Shown here piece by piece: positions 24,799 through 33,843 of a stretch of DNA of 64,000 nt (position 1 is the first letter of the stretch; each line of letters starts with the position of its first letter). A program made the translations under genes and the position numbers. The DNA is from Nocardioides furvisabuli (GTDB taxonomy: Bacteria; Actinomycetota; Actinomycetes; Propionibacteriales; Nocardioidaceae). Below the pieces are notes generated by a model that searched no databases, was not told the origin of the DNA, and worked only from the letters and a program-made list of their open reading frames with translations. Location of the stretch: positions 112,150 through 176,149 of the forward strand of contig NZ_JAIGQB010000009.1 in NCBI RefSeq assembly GCF_021083185.1, written 5' to 3'.

Positions 24799-24823
24799 AC
24801 GCTAGGGCGCGTTGCTGTAATGT
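24799..24823. promoter_or_regulatory. Face-away overlapping promoters of EamA and CGNR genes
   Basis: TAGCGT on the minus strand (24799-24804) and TAATGT on the plus strand (24818-24823) are only 13 bp apart. The plus-strand box ends 6 nt before ATG 24830. Each promoter's -35 zone lies over the other's start region, so a protein bound here could control both genes. Confidence 0.5.
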
Positions 24824-24829
24824 GTCAAC

Positions 24830-25366
24830 ATGCTTTTCACGGATGACACGGACGCGGCCCTGCAGGCAGCGGTCGCGCTGGTGAACTCGACCGACGAGCC
24901 GGGCGACCCCCTCGGCTCGCTCGAGGACCTCTCCGCCTTCCTCACGGCCTGGTCCTACACCGGACGCCACGACGCCGGTGCCGAGGAGCTCGCCTCCCTG
25001 CGCCGGCTCCGACCCGCCCTGCGCGAGCTGCTGCTGGCCGAGCGCGACGAGGCCGCGGAGATCGTCAACCACATGCTCGCCCGTGCCCGGGCGCTCCCCC
25101 AGCTCCAGCGCCACGACCAGTGGGACTGGCACCTGCACGCCGTGGAGCCGGACCGGCCGCTCGACGAGCGCGTCATCGTGGAGACCGCGATGGCGATGGT
25201 CGACGTGATCCGGGCGAACGAGATGACCCGACTCGACCGCTGCGCCGCCGACGACTGCGACGACGTGGTGCTCGACCTGTCCCGCAACCGCTCGCGCCGC
25301 TACTGCTCGACCACCTGCGGCAACCGTGAGGCCGTCGCGGCCTACCGCGCCCGCCAGAAGGCCTGA
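24830..25366 (+). CDS. CGNR zinc-finger transcriptional regulator
   Basis: The 178-aa protein has an N-terminal ABATE-type stress domain (LVNSTDEPGDPLGSLEDLSAFL) and a C-terminal CGNR zinc finger (about residues 138-176). The finger has metal ligands in RCAADDCDDVVLDLS and YCSTTCGNREAVAAYRAR. CGNR proteins bind DNA and are often divergent from a transporter or enzyme they control, as here with EamA. ATG 24830 is preceded by TAATGT with a 6-nt gap, so the message is probably leaderless. The finger is complete and nothing looks degraded. Confidence 0.9.
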   Translation: MLFTDDTDAALQAAVALVNSTDEPGDPLGSLEDLSAFLTAWSYTGRHDAGAEELASLRRLRPALRELLLAERDEAAEIVNHMLARARALPQLQRHDQWDWHLHAVEPDRPLDERVIVETAMAMVDVIRANEMTRLDRCAADDCDDVVLDLSRNRSRRYCSTTCGNREAVAAYRARQKA

Positions 25367-25378
25367 CGCCGGCACCGC

Positions 25379-26146
25379 TCAGGCCAGGAAGCGCCTCAGC
25401 ACCTCGAGGAAGACCTCGGGCTGCTCGGAGTGCACCCAGTGCCCCGCACCCTTGACCAGCACCCGGCGGTTGCGGGGGAAGCGGCGGTCCATCTCCTCGG
25501 CGTGCTCGTCGGCGATGTAGTCCGAGTCCGCCCCGCCGACCCACAGCACCGGGCCGTCGTACGTCTCCTCGCCGAGCGCCTCGGCGGGCCAGCCCGTGAG
25601 CTCCGGCATCGAGTCGGCGAGCAGGTCCAGGTTCAGCTGCCAGTGCCACCCGTCGTCGCTGCGACGCAGGTTCTGGAGCAGGAAGCTGCGCACCACCGGG
25701 TTCGGCACGGCCTCGCGCAGGGCGTCCTCGGCCTCGGAGCGGGACCCCAGCGCGGCCAGGTCGAGGCCCTGCATGGTCTCGATGTAGCCCACGAACTCGC
25801 GCCCGCTCGGGTACGCCACCGGCGCGACGTCGACGACCGCGAGCCGCTCGACCAGCCGGGGGTGGCGCAGCGCCAGGCACATCGCGATCTTGCCGCCCAT
25901 CGAGTGCCCGACGAGGGCCACCGGCTCGTCACCGAGCTCGGCGGCCACCAGGTCGGCGAGCTCGAGGTAGTCGAAGGTCTCGGTCCACGGGGAACGTCCG
26001 TGGTTGGGCATGTCGAGCAGCAGGACACGGTGCTCTTCGCTGAGCGCCTTGGCAGCCTGGGTCCAGTTCCTGCCCTGGCCGAAGAGGCCGTGGCAGAAGA
26101 CGACGCGGGACCCGGTCTCGCCGAGCTCGGTGCGGTGCAGGCTCAC
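25379..26146 (-). CDS. Alpha/beta-fold hydrolase (YbfF-like esterase)
   Basis: A 255-aa hydrolase with an oxyanion-hole motif (VVFCHGLFGQGRNW), the nucleophile elbow GHSMGG, an acid (likely the Asp in WVGGADSDYIA) and the catalytic His in GAGHWVHSEQPE. These and the DMPNHGRSPW motif resemble the esterase YbfF and related acyl hydrolases; natural substrate unknown. GTG 26146 is chosen because homology starts at SLHRTELGE and AGGA lies upstream. The longer frame to 26626 is antisense noise over the neighbouring gene. The gene converges with the CGNR gene, 12 bp apart. Confidence 0.85.
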   Translation of the reverse strand: MSLHRTELGETGSRVVFCHGLFGQGRNWTQAAKALSEEHRVLLLDMPNHGRSPWTETFDYLELADLVAAELGDEPVALVGHSMGGKIAMCLALRHPRLVERLAVVDVAPVAYPSGREFVGYIETMQGLDLAALGSRSEAEDALREAVPNPVVRSFLLQNLRRSDDGWHWQLNLDLLADSMPELTGWPAEALGEETYDGPVLWVGGADSDYIADEHAEEMDRRFPRNRRVLVKGAGHWVHSEQPEVFLEVLRRFLA

Positions 26147-26199
26147 CCCGACATCCTGACGTGCGGGTGGTGCGGCGAGGTCGAGGGGGTCGAGCCGGC

Positions 26200-26961
26200 T
26201 CAGAAGTCGAAGCCGTCGAACATTCCGCCGATGCCGTCCCCGATGCTGCCGAACATGTCGCCGAGCCCCTCGCCCATCGCGCCCAGGCCCTCGCCGAGAC
26301 CGTCGAAGCCTCCGCCGAAGAGCATGCCCATGAACATCCAGTCCATCGGGCCGAAGGTGCCGAAGTAGCCCTGGGCGTAGGGCTGGTAGGCCCGGCCGCC
26401 CTGCCAGTAGGGCACCCGGCGCGAGCCGACCATGACCTTGCGGATGTCGGGCTCGGCGCCGGCGCGGACGCGCTCGACGTCGAGGGCGCAGGCGGGCACG
26501 TCGCGCGGAGCGCCACCGGGCGGGGTCCACGGCACGTCGGCCACCGACAGCCCGTGGCGCGGGTCGAAGAAGCAGGGCGGGCGGCGCTGCGGGAGGGGTT
26601 CGCCGGCGACGCGGGCCCGCACGCACGCCATCGCGTAGCGGCCGTCCTCGAGGATCTCGGTCACGTGGCGCACGTCCTCGGGACGGCTGAGCGCGGCAGC
26701 CGCCGTCTTCGCGGACTCGTAGGAATCGAGGGCGCGCTGGTAGTCCGCGTTGGCGCCCGGGTCGAGCTGCTCGCCCGCGAGGTCGATGTCGAGGTCCTGG
26801 AGCTCCACGCCGAGGGCGGTGACGTCCTCCTCGGCGAGCTTCTTCACCGGTGCGACCTCGGCCTCGGCGCGGGCCAGCTCACGCTTCTTGCTCGACCTGC
26901 CGGCTCCCACGGCGAGCGCCGTGAGACCTCCGAGGACGACGAGCACGAGCACGAGTTCCAT
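26200..26961 (-). CDS. Membrane-anchored protein with Gly/Met/Phe-rich tail, function unknown
   Basis: The 253-aa protein starts with one membrane helix (LVLVLVVLGGLTALAVGAG), followed by a basic stretch and an acidic helical region (about residues 25-100). Next comes a Pro-rich part with two widely spaced Cys (PCFFDPRHGLSV and DVPACALDVERV). It ends in a low-complexity Gly/Met/Phe tail (about 195-253; GYFGTFGPMDW, then repeated GxGLG/MFG units). I have a vague memory of the CFFDPRHG motif in other actinobacterial hypothetical proteins, but no function. ATG 26961 sits directly before the helix. It is 53 bp upstream of the hydrolase gene and may be cotranscribed with it. Confidence 0.7.
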   Translation of the reverse strand: MELVLVLVVLGGLTALAVGAGRSSKKRELARAEAEVAPVKKLAEEDVTALGVELQDLDIDLAGEQLDPGANADYQRALDSYESAKTAAAALSRPEDVRHVTEILEDGRYAMACVRARVAGEPLPQRRPPCFFDPRHGLSVADVPWTPPGGAPRDVPACALDVERVRAGAEPDIRKVMVGSRRVPYWQGGRAYQPYAQGYFGTFGPMDWMFMGMLFGGGFDGLGEGLGAMGEGLGDMFGSIGDGIGGMFDGFDF

Positions 26962-27159
26962 GCCGCCAGAGTACGCAGAACCTGCAAGAGCAGGCCGCCC
27001 ATCGACCCCCGACGATGTGCGACCTGCTCCGGCACGTGGCCCGTGGGCGTCGGGACCATCCCCTCGTGCGGTCCCCACGCCCGTGGCGCTCGAGAAGACT
27101 CCCGCGAACCTGCGGGGGTCGGCATCCGTAGTCCTACCTATCTCTCCGGTCCGGGACGA

Positions 27160-27165
27160 TAGATT
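27160..27165 (+). promoter_or_regulatory. -10 box of the LAL-type regulator (leaderless style)
   Basis: TAGATT ends 6 nt before GTG 27172 and there is no Shine-Dalgarno sequence, so a leaderless transcript is likely. Confidence 0.55.
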
Positions 27166-27171
27166 CGATCC

Positions 27172-29589
27172 GTGCTGTCCCCCTGTCTCGGTCGTGAGGA
27201 CCTCCGGCGTGCGCTGGACCGGGCGCTCGAGGAGTCGCGCTGGGTCACCGTGGTCGGTCCTCCCGGCAGCGGCAAGACGTTGCTCGTGCGCCACACCGCG
27301 GAGGGGTTGGGTGCCACGTGGGTGGACGCCCGCGCCCTGCGCCACCTCGACGAGGTGCTCCTCGCCGCCCTCGGCGGTCTCGGCGCCGAGACCGCTCCCG
27401 GTGACACCCCGGCCGGCGCCCTCGGCCGCGCGCTCGACGGACGAGACTGCGTGCTCGTCCTCGACGGCCTCGACCTCGACGCCACCGGCGCCGGTCCGGC
27501 CATCGAGGCGATGCTCGAGGGCACCACCGACGTACGCGTCGTCGTGACGGCCCGCGCCACCGCCGGCGAGCCGCACGAGTCCGTCGTACGCGTGGGGCCG
27601 TTGCCCGTGCCCCACCAGCGCGCGCCGCTGGAGGGTCCGGCCGTCGAGCTGTTCCTGCGAGGCATCCGTGCCGCGGGCGGACCGCTCGTCGACCTCACCT
27701 CGCAGGCCCACGAGGTACGCCGCCTGTTGAGCGCCACCGGCGGGCTGCCGCTCCTCATCGAGCAGGTGGCCGTGCAGTCCGCGCTGGTCGGGCTCAGCAA
27801 CGCGATGTCGACCGTCAGCCTCGACCAGGCCGTCGACTCCGCGCACGGTCTGCTGGACCCGTCGAGCGCCACTGCGCTGCGCCGCATCGGCCTGCTGGAC
27901 TTCCCCGTCGGTCTGGGTGTGCTCGCCCACGTGCTCGAGCGGTCCCCCGCCGAGGCCGCCGAGCTCGCGGGCGACCTCGTGCGTCGCAGCCTGCTCGAGG
28001 TCGACCGGCGCGGGCACTTCGACACGCTCTCCCCCATCCGCGGACGAGCCCGCGCACTCGCCGACCCCGACGACGTCGTGGCCGTCGGCTCCGGGCTCCT
28101 CGCCTGGGCCCAGAGCCATGCCCCCGACCACGACAACTTCGGGGCAGCGGACGCCGAGTGGCTCCGCGACCTCCCGGCCATGCGCCACGCCGTCCTCACC
28201 GCCTGCGCCGACCCCGCCAGCCGCGCCGAGGGCTACTCGGTCGCCAACCGGATCTTCTCCTCGCTCTACACCTCCATGCGCGCCCGGGAGGCGCTCGAGA
28301 TCCTCGAGGGCGCGCTGTCGAGCGGCGACGGCCCCTCGGACATCGGCGCCCAGGTCGCGCGCCGCGCCGGCATCGCGGCCTCGGAGGTGCGCGGCACCTA
28401 CGAGGGCCTCTGGCTGCTCGACCGTGCCGACGAGCACGCCTCGGCAGCACCGCGGCCCGAGGAGCAGCTGGCCAAGACGGCGTCCATCCGCGCCGAGATG
28501 CACCTCGACGCCGGAGACACCGCCCGCGCCGAGGCGGAGGCGAAGCGGGCCATCAGCCTCGACCCCGACGGATCGATCCGCCGGCAGGCCACCCGCACCC
28601 TCGCCGACGTGTACGCCTCCCAGGGCCGCTTCGCCGAGGCGGCCCGGGCCGTGAGCGACGCGATGCCCGCGCGGATCAGCCGCGACGAGCGCTGGATCGA
28701 CCTGTCCGCACGCACGATCCTGGCCCGCATCGCACTCGAGCAGGGGCGGATCGCCGAGGCCGTGGCCGGCGCCCGCGCGGTGGTGCTGGAGGCCCGGGAG
28801 CTTGCCGAGGACCGGGTCGGGCTGCTGGCAGAGACGCTGCTGCGCGGCATCGACCCGACGTGGCAGGCCAGGGACGTCGTGCGCGACACGCTGCCGTGGG
28901 CCGTACGCCTCCCCGTCCTCGCGCAGGACGGGCGCGACCTGCTCGTCGCGGGCGAGACCCGACAGGCAGCCGGGCTCGCCGCCGACGTCGTGGCGCTCGC
29001 CGACTCTGCGCGCCTGGGTCGCGACGGCGTCGAGGCGCGGCTGCTGCTCGGGCGGGCGCTTGTCGGCCTCGGCGACCTCGACCAGGCCACGACGACGTAC
29101 CTCACTGCGCTCGACAGCTGTCACGCCATGCGGCTGCCTCTGCGTGCTGCGGACGCGCTCGACGGCCTCGCAGGGGTGGCGCAGGCGCGCGACCTCCCGG
29201 AGGCCCGGCTCCTGGCGGCGGCCGCCTTCGCCCTGCGTACGCCGCGCATGGCGGTGCGCTGGGGCTACTCCGCCGACTATGACGTGGTCCCGGCGAACCG
29301 GGCTCCTGCGGAGTGGATCGACGGCGCCGAGCTCTCCGACGACGCCGTCGCACTGGTGACGGCTGCCTTCACCCGGCCGGGCCCGAGCGCGCCGTCGGTC
29401 CTCGACGCCCTGACCGCCGCCGAGCGCCAGGTCGCCGACCGGGTCGCGCACGGCCTCACCAGCCGGCAGATCGCCGAGGAGCTCTTCGTCTCCCCGCGCA
29501 CGGTCGACGCGCACCTGACCCACATCTACCGCAAGCTCGACATCAACACCCGAGCGCGCCTGGCCGCGCTCGTCGTCGACAGCCGCTGA
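27172..29589 (+). CDS. LuxR-family regulator with ATPase and TPR-like domains (LAL/STAND type)
   Basis: The 805-aa protein has an N-terminal AAA/STAND ATPase (Walker A VVGPPGSGKTLLV near residue 30; Walker B CVLVLDGLDLD near 100), a long helical TPR-like middle (about 330-700) and a C-terminal LuxR helix-turn-helix (LTAAERQVADRVAHGLTSRQ, then IAEELFVSPRTVDAHLTHIY). Such regulators switch on target promoters when a ligand releases ATPase autoinhibition; ligand and targets are unknown. GTG 27172 fits the TAGATT box 6 nt upstream. It stands alone, divergent from the membrane protein gene across 210 bp that hold only the promoter. Confidence 0.9.
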   Translation: MLSPCLGREDLRRALDRALEESRWVTVVGPPGSGKTLLVRHTAEGLGATWVDARALRHLDEVLLAALGGLGAETAPGDTPAGALGRALDGRDCVLVLDGLDLDATGAGPAIEAMLEGTTDVRVVVTARATAGEPHESVVRVGPLPVPHQRAPLEGPAVELFLRGIRAAGGPLVDLTSQAHEVRRLLSATGGLPLLIEQVAVQSALVGLSNAMSTVSLDQAVDSAHGLLDPSSATALRRIGLLDFPVGLGVLAHVLERSPAEAAELAGDLVRRSLLEVDRRGHFDTLSPIRGRARALADPDDVVAVGSGLLAWAQSHAPDHDNFGAADAEWLRDLPAMRHAVLTACADPASRAEGYSVANRIFSSLYTSMRAREALEILEGALSSGDGPSDIGAQVARRAGIAASEVRGTYEGLWLLDRADEHASAAPRPEEQLAKTASIRAEMHLDAGDTARAEAEAKRAISLDPDGSIRRQATRTLADVYASQGRFAEAARAVSDAMPARISRDERWIDLSARTILARIALEQGRIAEAVAGARAVVLEARELAEDRVGLLAETLLRGIDPTWQARDVVRDTLPWAVRLPVLAQDGRDLLVAGETRQAAGLAADVVALADSARLGRDGVEARLLLGRALVGLGDLDQATTTYLTALDSCHAMRLPLRAADALDGLAGVAQARDLPEARLLAAAAFALRTPRMAVRWGYSADYDVVPANRAPAEWIDGAELSDDAVALVTAAFTRPGPSAPSVLDALTAAERQVADRVAHGLTSRQIAEELFVSPRTVDAHLTHIYRKLDINTRARLAALVVDSR

Positions 29590-29639
29590 GCCCGGCGCAG
29601 GGGTCGCCCACTGTCGGTGGGGTGGTCCACGATGGACCG

Positions 29640-30101
29640 ATGAGCCGGACCATCCAGGTGACCTTCGACGCCCACGACCCCGAGACGCTCTCCCGCTTCT
29701 GGGCCGACGCGACGGGCTACGTCAACCCTCCGCCGCCCGGGCGCGAGCTGGAGCCCGGGCAGGACCCGTTCGAGGCATGGCACGCCTTCCTCGCCGAGGT
29801 GGGTGTGCCGGAGTCGGAGTGGAACTCCGCGTCCGCCGCGCAGGACCCTGACGGGACCGGACCGCGGCTGTTCTTCCAACGGGTGCCCGAGGGCGCGACC
29901 GTGAAGAACCGTGTGCACCTCGACCTGCGCGCCGCTCCCGGGCTGGAGGGCGAGGAGCGGATGGCCGCGCTCGAGTCGGAGGCCGAGCGGCTGGTCGCGC
30001 TCGGCGCCACCCGTGTCGAGCGCCACGAGCCCGCCCCGCCGATGACCCCCGGGCACATCGTGATGAGCGACCCCGAGGGCAACGTGTTCTGCCTCGACTG
30101 A
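29640..30101 (+). CDS. VOC/glyoxalase-like domain protein
   Basis: A 153-aa protein of the glyoxalase/bleomycin-resistance superfamily. It opens with TIQVTFDAHDPETLSRFWADATGY (the usual metal His replaced here by T/Q-type residues), continues with LFFQRVPEGATVKNRVHLDL and ends MTPGHIVMSDPEGNVFCL, typical of the actinobacterial subfamily called VOC family protein. Function is unknown; members range from resistance proteins to enzymes. ATG 29640 is used because the fold begins at SRTIQV; the frame upstream overlaps the LuxR gene and has no start signal. Convergent with the dehydrogenase gene beyond a repeat-like gap. Confidence 0.78.
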   Translation: MSRTIQVTFDAHDPETLSRFWADATGYVNPPPPGRELEPGQDPFEAWHAFLAEVGVPESEWNSASAAQDPDGTGPRLFFQRVPEGATVKNRVHLDLRAAPGLEGEERMAALESEAERLVALGATRVERHEPAPPMTPGHIVMSDPEGNVFCLD

Positions 30102-30141
30102 CCAGCACGGCCCGAGGGACGAGGTCCGCGCGTGGGGTCAG

Positions 30142-30196
30142 TCGGGTCGAGCGACCGCAGCGACCGAGCCTGCGAGGTCGCGAAGCGTGTCGAGAC
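30142..30196. repeat. REP-like imperfect inverted repeat between convergent genes
   Basis: The 108-bp gap between two convergent genes holds GCGACC (30151-30156) facing GGTCGC (30176-30181), flanked by repeated GTCGAG words and GCAGCGACC/GCGAAGCG variants. The style resembles short palindromic extragenic elements of nocardioform genomes and may act as a bidirectional terminator. Only one copy is visible in this window. Confidence 0.4.
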
Positions 30197-30209
30197 AGCT
30201 GACGCCGGC

Positions 30210-32003
30210 TCAGCGGGCGCTGTAGTCCCGGAACCCTCGGCCGGTCTTGCGACCGAGGTAGCCCGCGGTCACCAGGTGCTCGAGCAGCGGCGCCGGGGAG
30301 AAGCCGGGCTCGCGGAACTCGAGGTAGAGCTCCCTCTGGATCGCCAGCGACACGTCGTTGCCGACCACGTCGAGGAGCTCGAAGGGTCCCATCGGCAGGG
30401 CGCAGCCCTGCTTCATCGCGGTGTCGATGTCGTCGGCGGTGGCGTAGTGCGCCTCGAGCATCTTGACCGCGTCGTTGAGATAGGGGAACAGCAGCGCGTT
30501 CACGATGAACCCGGAGCGGTCACCGCACTTCACGGCCACCTTCCCGACGCGCTCGCACAGTGCGAGCACGGTCTCGGTCACAGCCTCGTCGGTGGCGACG
30601 GTGGAGACGACCTCGACCAGCTTCATGATCGCGGCGGGGTTGAAGAAGTGCATGCCGATGACGTCCTGGGGACGCTTGGTCACCTTGGCCATCGAGATGA
30701 TCGGCAACGACGACGTCGTGGTGGCCAGGATCGCGCCAGGCTTGCAGATCTCGTCGAGGTTCTCGAAGAGCGTGGTCTTGACGGCGAGGTCCTCCGCGAT
30801 CGCCTCGACCACGAGGTCGACGTCCTTGAGGTCGTCGAGCGAGGTCGTGCCGCGCACCCGGCCCAGCACCTCGGACTTCTGCTCCTCGGTCGCGCGACCG
30901 CGCTGGATCTGCTTGTCGAAGTTCTTGGTGATGGTCGCGACCACACCGTCGACCTTGTCCTGGCCGCGCCCGGTGAAGAGCACGTCGTAGCCCGCCTTGG
31001 CGAAGACCTCGACGATGCCGGAGGCCATCGTGCCGGTGCCGACGACGCCGACGAGCTTGATGTCGTGGCGCAGCTGAGGCTTGTCGTCGGCGCTCGGGGT
31101 CTGGGCGTCCGCGACCACGATCGGGGAGTCGGGCGCCTCGTAGGTGTAGAAGCCGCGGCCCGACTTGCGACCGAGCAGGCCGGCGGTGACGTACTGCTTC
31201 AGGATCGGCGCGGGCGCGTGGAGGCGGTCGCGGCCCTGCTTGTACATCGTGTCGAGGATCTCGTAGGCGGTGTCGAGGCCGATCAGGTCGAGCAGCGCCA
31301 GCGGGCCCATCGGGTAGCCGCAGCCGAAGCGCATGGCCGCGTCGATGTCCTCGCGGGAGGCGTACTTGCCCTCGTACATCGCGACGGCGTGGTTGAGGTA
31401 GCCGAAGAGGAGCGTGTTGGCGATGAAGCCGGCCTTGTCGCCGCACACGACCGGGTTCTTGCCGAGGCTGCGCAGCAGGCCCTGGACGTCGGCGAGGACG
31501 TCGGGCTCGGTGACCACCGTGCGGATGATCTCGACGAGGTTCTGCACCGGCGCGGGGTTGAAGAAGTGGACGCCCACCACGCGGCCGGGCTTGGCGTTGG
31601 CCGTGGAGATCTCGGTGACGCTGAGCGAGGAGGTGTTGGTGGCGAGCACCGCGTCGGGGCGCACGATGTCGTCCAGCGCACGGAAGATCGACTTCTTGAC
31701 CTCGAGCGACTCCACGACGGCCTCGACGACGAGGTCGGCCACGGCCAGGTCGGCCATCTCGGTGGTCAGGGTGATCCGGCCGAGCAGCTCGGCCTGTTGC
31801 TCCGTCGTCATCTTCTCGCGCTTCACCGCGCGGCCCGTCGAGTGCTCGAGGTGCTCGCGACCGCGCTGGACGCCTGCCTCGTTCTGCTCGACGCCGATGA
31901 CCGTGAAGCCGTTGCGGGCGAAGACCTCGGCGATGCCGGCGCCCATCGTGCCGAGGCCGATGACGCCGACGGTGCTGAACTCGCGGGTGATTTCGTCGCT
32001 CAT
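30210..32003 (-). CDS. Double-headed 3-hydroxyacyl-CoA dehydrogenase (tandem duplication)
   Basis: The 597-aa protein is two complete 3-hydroxybutyryl-CoA dehydrogenase units in one chain. Unit 1 (about residues 8-290) has the NAD loop [20 protein letters not shown] and the catalytic motif [10 protein letters not shown]. Unit 2 (about 310-597) has [19 protein letters not shown] and [10 protein letters not shown]. Both keep the His of the His-Glu pair, and both end in the [11 protein letters not shown] / [11 protein letters not shown] motif. The second Rossmann loop has Ala in place of a Gly, so the heads may differ in cofactor affinity. It would reduce acetoacetyl-CoA in an ethylmalonyl-CoA route, or work in beta-oxidation. 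ATG 32003 is clear. Confidence 0.93.
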   Translation of the reverse strand: MSDEITREFSTVGVIGLGTMGAGIAEVFARNGFTVIGVEQNEAGVQRGREHLEHSTGRAVKREKMTTEQQAELLGRITLTTEMADLAVADLVVEAVVESLEVKKSIFRALDDIVRPDAVLATNTSSLSVTEISTANAKPGRVVGVHFFNPAPVQNLVEIIRTVVTEPDVLADVQGLLRSLGKNPVVCGDKAGFIANTLLFGYLNHAVAMYEGKYASREDIDAAMRFGCGYPMGPLALLDLIGLDTAYEILDTMYKQGRDRLHAPAPILKQYVTAGLLGRKSGRGFYTYEAPDSPIVVADAQTPSADDKPQLRHDIKLVGVVGTGTMASGIVEVFAKAGYDVLFTGRGQDKVDGVVATITKNFDKQIQRGRATEEQKSEVLGRVRGTTSLDDLKDVDLVVEAIAEDLAVKTTLFENLDEICKPGAILATTTSSLPIISMAKVTKRPQDVIGMHFFNPAAIMKLVEVVSTVATDEAVTETVLALCERVGKVAVKCGDRSGFIVNALLFPYLNDAVKMLEAHYATADDIDTAMKQGCALPMGPFELLDVVGNDVSLAIQRELYLEFREPGFSPAPLLEHLVTAGYLGRKTGRGFRDYSAR

Positions 32004-32049
32004 GGACGCATGCTCCCACGCGGGCGATCCCCGGTGGGTGTGGGAACCG

Positions 32050-33036
32050 TCACTCCCCGGAGGGTTCTCCCAGGGTGGTCGAGGGGCGTACGACGACCAC
32101 CTCGTCGCCCGGACGGACCGGTCCGGGGCGCACCACCTTGGCGCACAGCCCGCGCAGCCGCCTGGGCTTGCCCTCGGGGCCGTTGACGAAGCCCATCGCG
32201 TCCTTGCCGAAGCGGGCGATGAACTTGCCGCAGCCGTTGTGCGGCTGGTCGGTCACCACGATCACCGCCCCCTCCGGGCCGCCGATGTGCAGCTCGCTCC
32301 ACGCCGGCAGGTGGTCGTGCGAGAGGTCGAGGTCGAGGAACATCTGGTCGCCGGCGAGTGCCTCGCGCCGAGGGTCCTGGGCCAGGAACTCCACGAGCCG
32401 GTGGCTCATGATGTTGAGCTGCATGTCGGGGTGCGCCGACCCGTCCGGCGTACGCCGACTGCCGCGCTCGGCCCAGGTGTCCCCCACCAGCCCCTCCGCG
32501 AGGTCGAGGTGGCCGACCTCGAGCACCTCGCGCTCCCCGGGCGCCGGCCGACGGATGACGGCGCGGAGCGTGCCGACCTCCCGCGGCGCGGCATCGAGGA
32601 CAGGGAGGAAGTCGGCGAGGTCCGCGGCGGTGCGGTGCGAGCGCAGCACGCGACGAACGAGCACACGGCCGGACTCCTCGCGCATCGCGGACAGCGGACC
32701 CGGCAGCGGCTCACCGGACGGGATCTCGGCGAAGCCGAGGTCGGCGTACGTCGCCGCCTCGGGGCCGGCGAAGGGCAGGGCCGTCAGCTGGCCGTGGCCC
32801 TTGGCGGCGAGCCGCTCGCAGGCCGCCTCGACCAGCGCACGCGCGGTGCTCCCGTCGAGGTCGACGCCCGGCGCGAGGTGCGCGAGGTGGGCGTGCCCGT
32901 CGAGCAGGTCGACCCGGGCGTGGCCGAGCGCGGGATCGCCGGCCACCACGACGAACCCGGGCCCGTGGGAGGTGTCCTCGATGCCGAGCTGCGCGAGGTC
33001 GCGCTGCCGCGCGGGACGTACTGCGTGGTCGGTCAC
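32050..33036 (-). CDS. GNAT acetyltransferase-like / MOSC domain fusion
   Basis: The 328-aa protein combines an N-terminal GNAT-like part (about residues 1-140) with a C-terminal MOSC-type domain (about 150-328). The N-terminal part contains [19 protein letters not shown] and a helical [21 protein letters not shown] pattern. The C-terminal domain has [38 protein letters not shown] and [22 protein letters not shown] domains act in molybdenum-cofactor sulfur transfer or metal-sulfur chemistry; the conserved Cys in NGCGKF could matter. The joint role is unknown. GTG 33036 is chosen because TACAGT (33043-33048, minus) ends 6 nt upstream and the frame before it is only nucS antisense. Confidence 0.75.
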   Translation of the reverse strand: MTDHAVRPARQRDLAQLGIEDTSHGPGFVVVAGDPALGHARVDLLDGHAHLAHLAPGVDLDGSTARALVEAACERLAAKGHGQLTALPFAGPEAATYADLGFAEIPSGEPLPGPLSAMREESGRVLVRRVLRSHRTAADLADFLPVLDAAPREVGTLRAVIRRPAPGEREVLEVGHLDLAEGLVGDTWAERGSRRTPDGSAHPDMQLNIMSHRLVEFLAQDPRREALAGDQMFLDLDLSHDHLPAWSELHIGGPEGAVIVVTDQPHNGCGKFIARFGKDAMGFVNGPEGKPRRLRGLCAKVVRPGPVRPGDEVVVVRPSTTLGEPSGE

Positions 33037-33042
33037 GGGGTC

Positions 33043-33052
33043 ACTGTAGATT
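33043..33052. promoter_or_regulatory. Interlocked -10 boxes of the MOSC-fusion and nucS genes
   Basis: In ACTGTAGATT the minus-strand box TACAGT (33043-33048) and the plus-strand box TAGATT (33047-33052) share two base pairs. They end 6 and 8 nt before GTG 33036 and GTG 33061. Polymerase can occupy only one of them at a time. Confidence 0.5.
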
Positions 33053-33060
33053 CGCCCGTC

Positions 33061-33747
33061 GTGAGGATCGTCGTCGCGCGCTGCCAGGTGGACTACGCAG
33101 GACGGCTCTCGGCCCACCTGCCCCTCGCCACCCGAGTCCTGATGCTGAAGTCGGACGGGTCGGTGCTGATCCACTCCGACGGCGGGTCCTACAAGCCGCT
33201 CAACTGGATGTCGCCTCCGTGCACGGTCCGCGAGGGCGTGTCCGAGGACGGCCGCGCCGAGTGGCTGGTGAGCGCCGCCAAGTCCGACGACACCCTGCGC
33301 ATCCTCATCGACGAGGTCCTGCACGACACCTCCCACGACCTCGGCATCGACCCCGGCCTGCAGAAGGACGGCGTCGAGAAGCACCTCCAGGAGCTGCTCG
33401 CCGAGCATCCGGCGAGCCTGGCCGCGGGGTTGACGCTGGTGCGCCGCGAGTTCATGACCGCCATCGGTCCCGTCGACCTGATGTGCCGTGACGCCGACGG
33501 ACTGTCGGTCGCCGTGGAGATCAAGCGGCGCGGCGAGATCGACGGCGTCGAGCAGCTCACCCGCTACCTCGACCTCCTCAACCGCGACCCCGCACTGACG
33601 CGCAAGGGGGCGGTGCGCGGCATCTTCGCCGCCCAGGAGATCAAGCCGCAGGCCCGCGTGCTGGCCACCGACCGCGGCATCGCCTGCGCACTCGTCGACT
33701 ACGACGCGCTGCGCGGGATGGACGACGCGGAGCACCGGCTCTTCTGA
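33061..33747 (+). CDS. nucS: Mismatch-specific endonuclease NucS (EndoMS)
   Basis: NucS cuts both strands at mismatches and provides mismatch repair in actinobacteria and some archaea that lack MutS/MutL. The 228-aa product begins [16 protein letters not shown], carries the N-terminal DNA-binding half and has the nuclease core [12 protein letters not shown]...VAVEIKRRG with D139, E153 and K155. That spacing (14 and 2) equals the Pyrococcus active site D160/E174/K176. The extreme C-terminus ends EHRLF, similar to the clamp-binding tail of other NucS proteins. GTG 33061 is the first codon after the TAGATT box, so the message is probably leaderless. Confidence 0.95.
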   Translation: MRIVVARCQVDYAGRLSAHLPLATRVLMLKSDGSVLIHSDGGSYKPLNWMSPPCTVREGVSEDGRAEWLVSAAKSDDTLRILIDEVLHDTSHDLGIDPGLQKDGVEKHLQELLAEHPASLAAGLTLVRREFMTAIGPVDLMCRDADGLSVAVEIKRRGEIDGVEQLTRYLDLLNRDPALTRKGAVRGIFAAQEIKPQARVLATDRGIACALVDYDALRGMDDAEHRLF

Positions 33748-33780
33748 GCGCCAACGCTCTCCACAGCCGCTGCGCCCAGA

Positions 33781-33810
33781 TGAACTTCCACCCGCACAGG
33801 TGGAACTTCA
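33781..33810. repeat. Hairpin repeat A (12-bp arms, one mismatch)
   Basis: TGAACTTCCACC (33781-33792) faces GGTGGAACTTCA (33799-33810) around a 6-nt loop, with a single mismatch. It begins 33 bp after the nucS stop. Its arm sequence matches the second hairpin, so the two are diverged copies of one element. Confidence 0.6.
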
Positions 33811-33843
33811 GGCTTGAGAACGCCGACCTGAGCGCAGAACCGG

